A DNA stretch of 64,000 bases from Gemmatales bacterium (GCA_026004675.1 BPJP01000005.1:310001-374000), one strand, 5' to 3'; positions 1 through 9,170 are shown, counted from the first letter of the stretch. The notes: generated from the sequence alone by a model not told the origin. Made by a program: numbers and translations.

Positions 1-527
1 CTTACCTCGTCTTCAATCTTCGCCTGCAGGCTTTTTCCAACCATGTCTTCCCGGTCGAAAAGATTTGGACCTGGGACCAGTCCGAGACCGTCGCCGTCGC
101 TTACGACTGCAAAGTCCGCCGGTATGGCAAACAGTTCGACATGGTTGAACTCGTGCAACTTTTGCTCGTCCTTCTGATAGCGACGCTTGCGGCACAGGCG
201 ATCTGGTTGTTGTTGGACCACTACGCCCCATATTGGCGAACGCTGCCTCGTTTTCTCTGGCAGGGCTTGATACTGATCTGGGGAATTTTCGTCGTCGTCT
301 ACCTGGCTCATGGTATGCTGGAATATATTGGCCGATGCAAAATGACAGCAGCCGAGGCGGAGACGTTTTTGCAGGACGTGCTTTGGCATCAGACGCGGGG
401 CGAACAGCGGAGGGCAAGCCGCTCGTTGGCCCGTTTTCGCCTGGGCAAGCGGTCGATCTTGACGATGGCGACGCTACTTGCATTCTTGGTGGGATTCCTG
501 ATTCTCTGGGCCTTCCTGGCCCGGTAA
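1..527 (+). CDS. Partial membrane protein, 5' end outside window
   Basis: The reading frame is open from the window edge (first complete codon at position 3) to a stop at 525-527, so the true start lies upstream. The visible part is about 174 residues. It begins with a soluble stretch, followed by two close hydrophobic segments (from about codon 47: VELVQLLLVLLIATLAAQ, then a second around LIWGIFVVVYLAHG), and it ends with a third C-terminal segment (LLAFLVGFLILWAFL). I do not recognise the family. Two small genes and a DUF58 gene follow on the same strand, a context common in MoxR/DUF58 clusters of planctomycetes, so a role in the same envelope-associated cluster is inferred only from position. 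Confidence 0.6.
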   Translation, partial: YLVFNLRLQAFSNHVFPVEKIWTWDQSETVAVAYDCKVRRYGKQFDMVELVQLLLVLLIATLAAQAIWLLLDHYAPYWRTLPRFLWQGLILIWGIFVVVYLAHGMLEYIGRCKMTAAEAETFLQDVLWHQTRGEQRRASRSLARFRLGKRSILTMATLLAFLVGFLILWAFLAR

Positions 528-553
528 CCAGCAACGAACCGGGACAACAGACC

Positions 554-844
554 ATGTGGTTTTGGATTCGCGAACTTGGCGGCTGGGCACTCGTCGGTTT
601 GGGACTGTTCGGCTTTTATATCTGTGCCGCACTTTTGAGCGGCTCCCCTCCTCGTCTCATTGAAAGCATACCGATGACTTTCATATCCTTCATCGTGTTT
701 CGTGGCGGCATCCAGTTGCTCAAGACCGCGGTGGCGGCCAGGATTTGCCTGGAAGCGGATCGCCGACTCTCTGACGAAGGCCAACAACGTCCGCCGCGCC
801 GCGACGAACGTCCCAAGCCCATGTCACGCCCCGCCGTGAGGTGA
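554..844 (+). CDS. Small membrane protein, unknown function
   Basis: A 96-residue product starts at ATG 554, 26 bases after the stop of the preceding membrane gene. The frame is open further upstream, but that part overlaps the preceding gene, so 554 is the better start. It has one clear hydrophobic segment near the N-terminus (LVGLGLFGFYICAALL), a weaker second one (MTFISFIVFRGGIQLL) and a basic, Arg/Pro-rich tail. It ends 9 bases before the DUF58 gene, which suggests co-transcription. I do not recognise a family. Confidence 0.5.
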   Translation: MWFWIRELGGWALVGLGLFGFYICAALLSGSPPRLIESIPMTFISFIVFRGGIQLLKTAVAARICLEADRRLSDEGQQRPPRRDERPKPMSRPAVR

Positions 845-853
845 CATCTGGCC

Positions 854-1747
854 ATGAAAGCGGAAAGCTATTTGCGTCCCGAAGTCATCCGGCAAGTTGG
901 CCGACTCGATTTGCGGGCGAAATTCATCGTCGAAGGATTCCTTGCCGGGTTGCATGCCAGTCCCTACCACGGCTTCTCCGTCGAGTTCAGCGAACATCGG
1001 AAATATGTGCCCGGCGACGATCTGAAAGACCTCGATTGGAACATTTATGCCAAGACCGAAAAGTTCTATATCAAGAAATTCCAAGCCGAGACCAACGTCA
1101 CCGGCTACCTGGTCATGGACCTGAGCGGCTCCATGGCGTACACCTATCGCCAGGAATTGACCAAGTTCGAATACGGCATTTGTCTGGCGGCAGCTTTGGG
1201 GTACCTGATGATCCACCAGCAGGACCCCGTAGGGTTGATCACTTTTGACACGCAAATTCGCTCAGCCCTGCAGCCTCACAGCAAGCGAACCCAACTGGGG
1301 GCCATCCTGGCTCATCTCTCAAACCTCCAGCCCAGTGGGACAACAGATGTCGCCAACTGTTTGCATCAGGTGGCGGCCATGGTCCGCAGCAAAGGGCTTG
1401 TCATGGTCTTCAGCGATCTGTTGACCGAACCCGCTCCGGTCATCGACGCCCTCCATCACCTTCGTCATCGCGGCCATGAAGTCATTCTTTTTCATATTCT
1501 GGACGAGGCCGAAGTCCGTTTTCCCTTCGAAGGCATTGTCGAATTCGAAGATGTCGAAGACCACCAACGCCTCACCGTCGACGCCTTGGGCATGCGAACC
1601 GATTATCTTGAAGCACTCGCCGAATTCCGCGACCATTACCGGGAAGAATGTTCCAAAGCGAATGTCGATTACGTTGAGATCGATACGAGCATCGGCTTCG
1701 ACAAAGCCCTCATGGAATACCTGGTGCAACGCAAGAAGCGGTTTTAG
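854..1747 (+). CDS. DUF58 domain protein (VWA-like)
   Basis: This 297-residue protein matches the DUF58 family, which carries a von Willebrand factor A-like fold and usually sits beside MoxR AAA ATPases. The signature YVPGDDLKDLDW lies at residues 51-62, and a MIDAS-like DLSGS motif at 89-93 would bind a divalent metal. No signal peptide or membrane segment is seen, so it is probably cytoplasmic. Family members are thought to work with MoxR ATPases in assembling or maturing envelope complexes. The MoxR partner is not in the window and may lie upstream. The start at ATG 854 follows closely on the previous gene. Confidence 0.88.
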   Translation: MKAESYLRPEVIRQVGRLDLRAKFIVEGFLAGLHASPYHGFSVEFSEHRKYVPGDDLKDLDWNIYAKTEKFYIKKFQAETNVTGYLVMDLSGSMAYTYRQELTKFEYGICLAAALGYLMIHQQDPVGLITFDTQIRSALQPHSKRTQLGAILAHLSNLQPSGTTDVANCLHQVAAMVRSKGLVMVFSDLLTEPAPVIDALHHLRHRGHEVILFHILDEAEVRFPFEGIVEFEDVEDHQRLTVDALGMRTDYLEALAEFRDHYREECSKANVDYVEIDTSIGFDKALMEYLVQRKKRF

Positions 1748-2054
1748 TCTTCCGTCCTTTGCCATTTTTGCCAGATTCAGCCAACGCCCTGACTGAGCCT
1801 TCCGCTGCTTTTCCGCCGTGAACGAAGGTCTGGTCAGACGCGCAATCGCTACGCTTTGTCATTGGCACGGACCATCATAGCGACGGGCATATCACTTCTT
1901 CGCAACCACGAAGGCGCAGTGAAAAAGGCAACATGCCGCCGTCCCTGGTGATCGGAGCGGCTACGCCTGAGAAAGCACTTGACGCTGTCGTCCACCCTGG
2001 CAAAATATACTTAGGACTGCTAACTAAAATTTGACCAGCAAAGGAGGTATGGCA
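1748..2054. other. Intergenic region, no gene seen
   Basis: About 300 bases separate the DUF58 gene from the protoglobin gene. I found no convincing coding sequence or RNA gene on either strand. The only clear signal is the ribosome binding site AAGGAGG at 2041-2047, seven bases before ATG 2055. A promoter for the protoglobin/MarR pair presumably lies here, but I could not identify a clean -35/-10 pair. Confidence 0.5.
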
Positions 2055-2648
2055 ATGAGCGAGAGTGCAGCGATTCCCGGTTACCGCTACGGCGACACGG
2101 AGCTTGCTCGGGCCCCGATCAGCATCGAGGATCTGAACCGGCTGAAGCAAACCGTCTTGTTCACTGAGGCCGATGAACGCTATCTCCGCATGGCGGGCGA
2201 AGTCCTTGCCGATCAAGTGGACGACATTCTCGATTTGTGGTACGGCTTTGTCGGATCTCACCCCCATCTCGTACAGTATTTCGCCGATGCGGAGGGCAGG
2301 CCGATTACGGACTATTTGAATGCCGTCCGTAAGCGCTTCGGGCAGTGGATTCTCGACGTCTGTCGTCGCCCCTATGATCAAGCATGGCTCGATTGGCAAT
2401 ACGAAATCGGCTTGCGTCACCACCGGTCCAAGAAGAATCAGACCGACCGTGTGGCAGCGAACCCGCATGTCCCCATGCGCTACCTGGTGGCGTTCATCTA
2501 TCCGATCACGGCAACGATCCGAGATTTCCTTGCCAAGAAGGGGCATTCGGCGGAAGATGTTGACAGGATGCACCAAGCCTGGTTCAAAGCGGTTGTGTTG
2601 CACGTGGCGATTTGGTGCCATCCGTATACAAAGGAAGGCGATTATTGA
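2055..2648 (+). CDS. Protoglobin-domain haem protein
   Basis: The 197-residue product resembles single-domain protoglobins, haem proteins related to the globin domain of globin-coupled sensors, which bind O2, CO or NO. Visible hallmarks are the YEIGLRHH stretch (His122/His123, one of which is the likely proximal haem ligand) followed by KKNQTD, and the helix PHVPMRYLVAFIYPIT. There is no output domain, so signalling would need a partner. The start was set at ATG 2055 because AAGGAGG at 2041-2047 is seven bases away; TTG 2031 and ATG 2049 are in frame but badly spaced. A MarR-type regulator begins 24 bases downstream, suggesting an operon and a possible gas- or redox-responsive unit (inference). 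Confidence 0.85.
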   Translation: MSESAAIPGYRYGDTELARAPISIEDLNRLKQTVLFTEADERYLRMAGEVLADQVDDILDLWYGFVGSHPHLVQYFADAEGRPITDYLNAVRKRFGQWILDVCRRPYDQAWLDWQYEIGLRHHRSKKNQTDRVAANPHVPMRYLVAFIYPITATIRDFLAKKGHSAEDVDRMHQAWFKAVVLHVAIWCHPYTKEGDY

Positions 2649-2672
2649 CACCGCCGCCGCTGTGGAGTTCAC

Positions 2673-3287
2673 GTGGCCGACAAACAAGCTTCCCCGCCGA
2701 GTTCGGTCGAGGGCAAGTTGGTTGCAGCGATTGAACGCCTTTCGCAGGCATTGCGGACTGCTCTGGGTGCAGCGGCCCGAGCCAAGGGTCTCAGTCCGCT
2801 GCAAACGCAGGTATTGACATATCTTCTTGCCAGCGGAGATAAGCCCAACCCAAGCGAGGTCGCTGCGCGATTCCAGATCACCTTGCCGACTCTGAGCGAT
2901 GCACTGGCGTCGCTCGAGGCCAAAGGATTGATTACGCGAGCGGGCGATTCGACGGACAGTCGCAGGCGAGTCTTGCGTTTGACGGCCAAAGGACGCCGTC
3001 ATGCGAAGTTGATCGCGTCCTGGACCCGAGCTATCGAGGAGCAATTCGTCTCGTGGTCGGAAGCGGAAAAAGGGAGATTGCTTGACGACTTGCTCCGCCT
3101 GATTGGCCAACTACAAGCAGTGGGGCTGATCAGCGTCTCCCGTATGTGTCGCACTTGCGTCTATTTTCAGCCGGATCGTTACAAAGATCCAGGGCAACCG
3201 CATCATTGTCGGCTTCTGGGCAAACCGCTGCGGCTGATTGAGCTGCGGGTGGACTGTCCCGACTATGAGCCAGCGCCAACCAGCTGA
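2673..3287 (+). CDS. MarR-family regulator with C-terminal Cys-rich motif
   Basis: This 204-residue protein begins with GTG at 2673, preceded by a GGAG sequence. Residues about 40-110 form a MarR-type winged helix: recognition region SEVAARFQITLPTLSDALASL, then the wing with the family signature DSTDSRRRVLRLT. After the dimerisation helices comes an unusual tail with Cys159, Cys162, His177, His178, Cys179 and Cys195 (CRTC...HHC...DCP), which looks suited to bind zinc or an Fe-S cluster. It follows the protoglobin gene by 24 bases on the same strand. Known MarR proteins respond to oxidants or small ligands; a metal- or redox-sensing role here is inferred from the Cys arrangement. No operator was identified. 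Confidence 0.88.
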   Translation: MADKQASPPSSVEGKLVAAIERLSQALRTALGAAARAKGLSPLQTQVLTYLLASGDKPNPSEVAARFQITLPTLSDALASLEAKGLITRAGDSTDSRRRVLRLTAKGRRHAKLIASWTRAIEEQFVSWSEAEKGRLLDDLLRLIGQLQAVGLISVSRMCRTCVYFQPDRYKDPGQPHHCRLLGKPLRLIELRVDCPDYEPAPTS

Positions 3288-3314
3288 CTTCTCCATTAGT
3301 CTGAGGAAATTGCC

Positions 3315-4841
3315 ATGCGAAGTTTCACCTCCGTGGCGGCAATCCTGATGGCAACGATTCCAGCGCTCGCTGACCATTCCCTCCAGGGTCGCTCTCGCAA
3401 TAACGAGTTGGCGCCCTACCATTGGGCGGAAGGCGTACCGGATCATGAAGACGGAGCAACACGAGACTACTACAATCGGGCTGCCTGGTTGCCCTGGCGG
3501 AATCGTCTTGGCGACTGGACCGACGCCGAGGGAAAGGAACAAGGCAACAAGCCTTACTGCAGCGTACTGATTCGCGACACCGATCAGACCAGACCCATCG
3601 AGTGGAATGTTACCGATCTTGTACGGAAATGGGTTGCCCGCGAAGCGATCAACAAGGGATTCTTCCTGCGTTGCATCGGCAAGCGCGGTGCGATCGTCTT
3701 TGCAAGCCGCGAATCGAAAAACGCCGACGAACGGCCACGCCTGACGCTGACGACGGACCGCGGCGAGGTGGTGTTGCAGGCGACCGCTGATACCTACCTC
3801 ACGCCGTCCACCTATCGCCCGCTTGGCAATCGGACGGTGTTGCGGGTGTCGGATGAGCCGGAGCATATTCTTTTGCGTTTCGATCTGAGCCAAGTCGAAA
3901 AAGCCACTCGTATCGGAAAGGCGGCACTTCGTCTTTACTCCGTAAAGCAATATGGCGACGCGGAGGTGGGCGTTTTCGCCTGTGCACAAGGCGAGGCACT
4001 GGTAACAGGCAAGCCGAAACTGGGTTTGGCGCGCCGTCACAGTAACGACCGCCAGATCAGCAACCATCAGTCGGTCTACTTTGCCGAGGATTTCGAATCG
4101 CCTCAATGGGGGAAGAAATGGTCGCAAGTTGCGCCAGAGAAACAGATAGCCATCGTCAAGGATCGCGACGGCCATGGCTTCGTGCCATTGCAAGGTGCCG
4201 CCTTGCGAGTCGAGATTCCGAAAGGCGGCAACACCGGTCTCAACATGCTATATAACTTTGCCGGGCTGACAGGCCGCGAGCCGGAAGAAGTTTATTTTCG
4301 CTATTATCTTCGTCTCGGCAGCGACTGGAACCAGACAGTGAGCGATGGCAAGCTGCCCGGCATAGCCGGTACCTACAATCGCGCGGGCTGGGGCGGCCGA
4401 AAGAGCGACGGCACCAACGGCTGGTCGGCGCGGGGACTCTTCGCTCGTACCATTCCACCCGGCAATCCACTCGCGGGCACGACCCCTATCGGGACATACG
4501 GTTATCACGCCGACATGAAAGGCAATTATGGCGATCACTGGGTGTGGTATCGTGGTTACCGCGGCTATCTCGAAAACAATCGGTGGTACTGCATCGAGCA
4601 CTATGTCAAGCTCAACACGCCGGGTAAGGCGGATGGCGTGCTTCGCGGATGGATCGACGGCCACCTTGCCATCGAAAAAACCAATGTGCGCTTTCGCAAC
4701 ACGCCGAAACTGAAGATCGAACAAGTGTGGATGAACGTCTATCATGGAGGGCGCAGCGCTTCTCCTCGCAATCAACACTGTTACATCGACCAGGTGGTGA
4801 TCGCCAGCCAATACATCGGGCCTATGTCTCGGGAAGATTAG
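3315..4841 (+). CDS. Secreted DNRLRE / polysaccharide-lyase-like protein
   Basis: This 508-residue protein has an N-terminal signal peptide (about residues 1-19, ending IPALA). The N-terminal half (about 25-235) resembles a DNRLRE-type carbohydrate-binding domain, with the recurrent pattern in which a WNVTDLVRKWV segment is followed by GFFLRC and ADERPRLTLT. The C-terminal half (about 250-505) resembles the beta-jelly-roll fold of PL14-type polysaccharide lyases: it contains YFRYYLRLGSDW, KLPGIAGTYNRAGWGG, NGWSARGLF and a final concanavalin-like strand set. It is probably extracellular or periplasmic and acts on or binds an acidic polysaccharide; substrate and activity cannot be read from sequence. 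A Kelch-like secreted protein follows 32 bases later. Confidence 0.7.
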   Translation: MRSFTSVAAILMATIPALADHSLQGRSRNNELAPYHWAEGVPDHEDGATRDYYNRAAWLPWRNRLGDWTDAEGKEQGNKPYCSVLIRDTDQTRPIEWNVTDLVRKWVAREAINKGFFLRCIGKRGAIVFASRESKNADERPRLTLTTDRGEVVLQATADTYLTPSTYRPLGNRTVLRVSDEPEHILLRFDLSQVEKATRIGKAALRLYSVKQYGDAEVGVFACAQGEALVTGKPKLGLARRHSNDRQISNHQSVYFAEDFESPQWGKKWSQVAPEKQIAIVKDRDGHGFVPLQGAALRVEIPKGGNTGLNMLYNFAGLTGREPEEVYFRYYLRLGSDWNQTVSDGKLPGIAGTYNRAGWGGRKSDGTNGWSARGLFARTIPPGNPLAGTTPIGTYGYHADMKGNYGDHWVWYRGYRGYLENNRWYCIEHYVKLNTPGKADGVLRGWIDGHLAIEKTNVRFRNTPKLKIEQVWMNVYHGGRSASPRNQHCYIDQVVIASQYIGPMSRED

Positions 4842-4873
4842 AGCGATCCCTTCTGTTTCATGGTGTGATTATC

Positions 4874-6016
4874 ATGAGTAGAGCGAAATGCCTGTCATGG
4901 CACCGGATCCTTGCCGTAGTGCTCGCTTTTGCAACCGACATTGTCGTTGCGGGCTGTGGCCTGGCCGTGGGCGCAGATCCTGACGTCCCGAAAGTACTGA
5001 AGGAACTGAAGCCCGGTCATTGGTACGAGGTGCCCGATTCTCAAATTCGGCCTCACGTGCCGAAGCCGACCCCACCCGGCAATCCTAAAGCGATCATCAC
5101 AGCCTGGAACAGCGGCGCTTACGATTCCCGGCGTCAGCGGTTGCTCGTGACCGGTGGCGGACACAACGATTACGGCGGCAACGAAATCTATGCTTTCAGT
5201 TTGCAGACGCTGCAATGGAAACGCATATGGGGTCCGAGCAAAGATATTCCTTATCGTTCGAAAAAGTCCTTCCTCACCTACTCGGATGGTACCCCCTGCG
5301 CACGCCATACTTACGATGCGCTTGAGTATCTCCCGCAGAACGACAGCCTGTTTCTCCAGGGAGGATCGCTTTTCTATGCCGGTGGCGGAGGTGGCAAAGA
5401 CACCTGGGAATTCGATCTCAAGACACTGAAATGGTCGAGAAAGGAAGATGTCAGTCCCGAGCGATGGGCGTCGTTATCGAGCGTCAGCGCCTATGATCCT
5501 GTTACCGGTCACATCTTTTTGGCCGGAAACGGATCGAGTTGGGGCATGCACGAATACGATCCGAAAACGGGCAAATGGAAGCGCCGGGGGCGTAGCGGCA
5601 TCACCATCGGTTTGAACGCGGAGATCGATCCGTTGAAACGAAAGTTCGTCGCCATCGGCCGCGGCAACGTCTACATCGCCGATATTGGCACTACCGGCCG
5701 GATTGAATTCGAACGGGTCAAGACCAAAGGGGACACCGACATTCTAAAGTACCAGGCCCCGGGTTTCACCTACGATTCGCGCAACCGCGCACTCGTCGCC
5801 TGGGCAGGTGGCACGGATGTCTTTGTCCTTGATTTGCAAACGCTATCTTGGAAACGGCATCGACCCGCACCCACCAACCGCGTGATCCCGACCATGCAAC
5901 CGCGCCAGGGCACCTACGGGAGATTCCGCTACGCACCGAAGTTGGACGTCATTGTCTGCGTCAACGATATCGATCAAAACGTGTACATCTACCGTCTTGG
6001 TCCGATCGACCGATGA
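4874..6016 (+). CDS. Exported Kelch-like beta-propeller protein
   Basis: The 380-residue product starts at ATG 4874. It has a hydrophobic leader ending in VVAGC (about residue 28), a possible lipobox, so it may be a lipoprotein; signal peptidase I cleavage near AVGA is the alternative. Several Kelch-style blades are visible, each with a hydrophobic-Gly-Gly turn followed by a spaced Trp: LLVTGGGHNDYGGNEIYAF, LFLQGGSLFYAGGGGG and IFLAGNGSSW. This indicates a beta-propeller of six or seven blades. Such proteins in planctomycetes are often associated with secreted glycan-active enzymes, and the preceding lyase-like gene fits that. No catalytic motif is evident. Confidence 0.7.
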   Translation: MSRAKCLSWHRILAVVLAFATDIVVAGCGLAVGADPDVPKVLKELKPGHWYEVPDSQIRPHVPKPTPPGNPKAIITAWNSGAYDSRRQRLLVTGGGHNDYGGNEIYAFSLQTLQWKRIWGPSKDIPYRSKKSFLTYSDGTPCARHTYDALEYLPQNDSLFLQGGSLFYAGGGGGKDTWEFDLKTLKWSRKEDVSPERWASLSSVSAYDPVTGHIFLAGNGSSWGMHEYDPKTGKWKRRGRSGITIGLNAEIDPLKRKFVAIGRGNVYIADIGTTGRIEFERVKTKGDTDILKYQAPGFTYDSRNRALVAWAGGTDVFVLDLQTLSWKRHRPAPTNRVIPTMQPRQGTYGRFRYAPKLDVIVCVNDIDQNVYIYRLGPIDR

Positions 6017-6392
6017 GGGAACATCGCCTTGGGGACACTCTGGCTGGTATCGCTTGGACGCAAATCAACATTGTCCTTATAAGTCGTCCGGCGACATGTC
6101 CAGCAACATATTAACACGTCGGATGGAACGACAATCTATGCATGTAGGTTCACCAGTTTACCAACAACGGGCTATTTAGGCAGCAATTCGATTACAGTGC
6201 AGCCAGTTATGTGGACTAGATTCACGCTAGGTTCCCGGTTTCCGCCGTCGCGGGCTGTTTTTCGCCTTGGTTTTTCACCGGCTTCGTGGATATCATGGCA
6301 TAGCTCTTTGGTTCTTCAGGGAAGGGAACACGGGGAATGCCTACTGGTCAATACAGTGATCCCTCGTTTCCGAACGGAAAAAGGAGGCAGCG
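6017..6392. other. Intergenic region, no gene seen
   Basis: About 375 bases with no recognisable protein, RNA gene or repeat on either strand. Short open frames exist but have no ribosome binding site or protein-like composition. The one clear signal is AAGGAGG at 6381-6387, which serves ATG 6393. Confidence 0.5.
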
Positions 6393-6857
6393 ATGCGTTT
6401 GGCCATCGGAATGATAAGCCTGGCAGTCGTGGCACTGGCTAGCCCAGTTACACAAGGAGCCGCAAAACGCTCCGATGCGGTCGTCAAAGCCACGGTCAAA
6501 GCCGGTAAAATCGATAACCTGGGAAATCAAACCGTAATCGTTCGCCTGGATATCGAAAAGAAATGGCACGTTTATGCCAATCCCGTGCCTGCGGACTTTC
6601 CCGGCATTCCGACGACGATTACTCTCGCGGGCACTAAAGAATCGAGTGTCAAGGTAGAATATCCCCGCGGAAAACTAGTGACAGACAAGTTTGTGGGTGA
6701 TTACCGTGTTTACGAAGGTCAAACCGAGATACCTGTCACCATTCGTCGCCAGCGGGGAGACAAAACCCCAGTAGTTCTGCAGGTGAAATTCCAGGCTTGC
6801 AGCGATCGACAGTGCCTATTGCCAGTTGTCGTGAAGCTGGAAGTGCCCGCCCGATAA
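6393..6857 (+). CDS. Exported DsbD N-terminal-domain-like protein
   Basis: This 154-residue protein has a signal peptide (about residues 1-22) and one immunoglobulin-like domain resembling the N-terminal periplasmic domain of DsbD. The features are the KWHVYANP block near residues 58-64, a YP...K..VGDYRVYEG strand and a C-terminal Cys pair, Cys136 and Cys141, in ACSDRQCLLP. In DsbD the equivalent Cys pair passes electrons to periplasmic thioredoxin-fold proteins. Here the membrane and thioredoxin domains are absent, so it may be a stand-alone thiol carrier or simply a fold relative. AAGGAGG at 6381-6387 lies five bases before the ATG. Confidence 0.75.
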   Translation: MRLAIGMISLAVVALASPVTQGAAKRSDAVVKATVKAGKIDNLGNQTVIVRLDIEKKWHVYANPVPADFPGIPTTITLAGTKESSVKVEYPRGKLVTDKFVGDYRVYEGQTEIPVTIRRQRGDKTPVVLQVKFQACSDRQCLLPVVVKLEVPAR

Positions 6858-7036
6858 GAAAAACCAGCATCCAACATTTTCTTTTTCGGGGCACGTCTGC
6901 CAACGTGCTGCGAATCTCGGTTTTTTGGTCGGCAGTTCCTTTCTGCGCACGATGCTCTCCTTGTGCTGGAATTCTTTTCGTGATTCGATACCTCATCTCT
7001 TTAGAGTGAAGTTGTTGTGCGTAGCCGGGTGGTTCA

Positions 7037-7795
7037 ATGGTCGAATACCGATTCCCTGGGAAAGTCGCGCTGGTAACGGGTAGTTCACGGGGGATGGGAG
7101 CCGCTATTCTGGAAGCTTTCGCCCGGGCGAAGGCGACGTGTATTGTGAATTATGTTGCCGACGCCGGTGGTCAGAACGAGCGTGACGCCGAAGCGACGGC
7201 GAAACGATTGCAAGCGCATGGCGTAACGGTCCATGTCATCGAAGCGGATGTGAGCCGCTACGATGCCGTGGAAGGCATGATGAAAAAAGTCGCCGACCTG
7301 ACCGGCGGGCTGGATATTCTCGTCAATAATGCGGGAGTTCTCCGCGACCGCACTGTCCGAAAAATGACGGAGGAGGAATGGGCGAGCGTTCTGAGGACTA
7401 ATTTGGACGGCGTGTTTTTTTGCTGCAAACACGGCGCTGAAATCCTCCGAGACGGCGGTCGCATCATCAACGTGGCGTCGATCTCCGGGATCGTCGGCTT
7501 TCATGGTCAGGCCAATTATGCCGCCGCCAAAGCCGGTGTCATCGCCCTGACGAAAGTCCTGTCGAAGGAATTGGCAAAAAGGCAAATCACCGTCAATGCC
7601 GTCGCTCCCGGAGTCGTTCAGACGCCCATGCTGCAGGGGCTGAAACCGGAGGTGCTGGAAAGCTACAAACAGCAGATTCCGATTGGAAGGATTGGCCAGC
7701 CCGAGGACGTGGCGCATGCCGTGTTGTTTCTTGCCTGCGAAGAAAGCGGCTATATCACCGGTCAAACCTTGCCCATCACCGGCGGCTGGTTTTGA
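7037..7795 (+). CDS. SDR-family oxidoreductase (FabG-like)
   Basis: The 252-residue protein is a classical short-chain dehydrogenase/reductase. It shows the nucleotide-binding TGSSRGMG at 14-21, NNAG at 97-100, the catalytic Ser148, and YAAAK with Tyr161 and Lys165. The C-terminal IGRIGQPEDVAHAVLFLACEES..ITGQTLPITGG is typical of 3-oxoacyl-ACP reductases, so reduction of a 3-oxoacyl thioester with NADPH is the best guess, although many SDRs with this layout act on other substrates. Its stop overlaps an upstream in-frame TTG of the adaptor gene, so co-transcription with the transporter genes is possible. Confidence 0.88.
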   Translation: MVEYRFPGKVALVTGSSRGMGAAILEAFARAKATCIVNYVADAGGQNERDAEATAKRLQAHGVTVHVIEADVSRYDAVEGMMKKVADLTGGLDILVNNAGVLRDRTVRKMTEEEWASVLRTNLDGVFFCCKHGAEILRDGGRIINVASISGIVGFHGQANYAAAKAGVIALTKVLSKELAKRQITVNAVAPGVVQTPMLQGLKPEVLESYKQQIPIGRIGQPEDVAHAVLFLACEESGYITGQTLPITGGWF

Positions 7796-7899
7796 GTTTG
7801 ACGGTTGACGAGCTGTTCCCCTCGCTGTTACGTTTGAATAATGGGGATTTCATTCCCGGCGCGAGGGACAAGGCAAAGCGCATCATCCGATTCGGCATC

Positions 7900-9162
7900 A
7901 TGAAAACACGAAAATTCTGGATTATCGCCACGCTGATTGTCTTGAGTTTGACGGCAGTCGCGACCGGCGTTTCTATGTGGTGGAAGGCACGAAACCGCGT
8001 TCACTACCGCACAGCAAAAGTAACAAAAGGAACGATCATCGCCGTCGTCAATGCCACCGGCACGATCCAGCCGACCCGTTCCGTCCAAGTCGGCTCGTTC
8101 GTTTCCGGGCCAATCGAGGAGATTCACGTCGATTTCAACGACGAAGTCAAGAAAGGGGATCTGCTCGCCGTCATCGATCCGCGCATCTACGTCGCCAACA
8201 TGAAGCGCGATGAAGCGACACTGAAAACGCGTCTGGCGGAAGTCGAGCAGGTCCGGGCCCAGTTGCAGCGGGCTATCAACGATGAAATGCGTTCGAAACG
8301 GCTCCGAGCCGAAGATGTCAATTTCATCTCCGATACCGAGATGGATCAATTCAAGTTCAATCGCATGGCCCTCGAGGCCCAGTTGACCGTCGCCGAGATG
8401 ATGGTCGAACAAGCGCGTGCGAATTTGGAGCAGTCGACAGCCAATGTCGGCTATACGAAAATCCGCTCGCCGGTCGACGGGATCATTATCGACCGCAAGA
8501 TCGATCCGGGGCAGACCGTTGCGTCGCAATTCCAGACGCCAGAGCTGTTTATTGTCGCACCGCGGATGCGCGAAGAAATGCACGTTTTCGCTTCGGTCGA
8601 TGAAGCGGATATCGGTCTGGTACGCTCGGCACAAGAGTCGGGCCGGCCGGTCGAGTTTACAGTCGATGCCTATCCGGATGACCTCTTCGTCGGCAAAATC
8701 TATCAGATTCGCCAGAATTCGACGACTGTCCAGAACGTCGTGACCTATCCGGTCGTGGTGTCCGTACCCAATCCGGACTTGAAACTGTTGCCGGGCATGA
8801 CAGCAAGCATCTCTTTCCAGGTGGGCAAGGCGGAAAACGTGCTACGCATTCCGAATGCGGCTCTGCGTTTCTACCCCCAGCGGGATCAGGTCCACCCTGA
8901 TGATCGCTATTTGCTGGAGGGACGTGAATTTCCTGATGACGAAGAAGCCCAACGCCGGGAGATACAGCGTTCGGCGAAGGAAAAAGCGGACCTGAGGCGA
9001 AGGCGAAACCGCAGGCATGTGTGGGTGCAAAAAGGGGATTATCTCCGCGCCATCGAAGTGATTACCGGGCTGAGTGACAGCAATTACACGGAAGCCGTCT
9101 CTGGCGAACTGCACGAGGGGCAAGAACTGATCACAGGCATCCTACCCAAATCCAGACGTTAG
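7900..9162 (+). CDS. MacA-like efflux periplasmic adaptor (HlyD family)
   Basis: From ATG 7900 this is a 420-residue membrane-anchored adaptor. It has one N-terminal transmembrane helix (about residues 7-27), a split biotinyl-lipoyl domain (GTIQPTRSVQVGSFVSGPIEEI and YTKIRSPVDGIIIDRKIDPGQTV), a long alpha-helical hairpin between them, and a beta-barrel and membrane-proximal region after it. It should bridge an inner-membrane ABC permease to an outer-membrane channel. The MacB-like permease follows 8 bases after the stop. An upstream in-frame TTG at 7792 would add 36 residues before the membrane helix; 7900 is preferred because adaptors normally begin just before that helix, though neither has a clear ribosome binding site. 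Confidence 0.85.
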   Translation: MKTRKFWIIATLIVLSLTAVATGVSMWWKARNRVHYRTAKVTKGTIIAVVNATGTIQPTRSVQVGSFVSGPIEEIHVDFNDEVKKGDLLAVIDPRIYVANMKRDEATLKTRLAEVEQVRAQLQRAINDEMRSKRLRAEDVNFISDTEMDQFKFNRMALEAQLTVAEMMVEQARANLEQSTANVGYTKIRSPVDGIIIDRKIDPGQTVASQFQTPELFIVAPRMREEMHVFASVDEADIGLVRSAQESGRPVEFTVDAYPDDLFVGKIYQIRQNSTTVQNVVTYPVVVSVPNPDLKLLPGMTASISFQVGKAENVLRIPNAALRFYPQRDQVHPDDRYLLEGREFPDDEEAQRREIQRSAKEKADLRRRRNRRHVWVQKGDYLRAIEVITGLSDSNYTEAVSGELHEGQELITGILPKSRR

Positions 9163-9170
9163 CAATAGCC

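Noticed and set aside
1875..3110. 411-codon open frame on the minus strand across the protoglobin and MarR genes
   Set aside because: It overlaps two genes with clear family matches and ribosome binding sites; its own translation shows no recognisable domain.
7019..7075. tRNA-like stretch (GGTTCAATGGTCGAAT resembles a D-arm)
   Set aside because: No acceptor stem, anticodon arm or T-arm can be folded, and it overlaps the start of the SDR gene.
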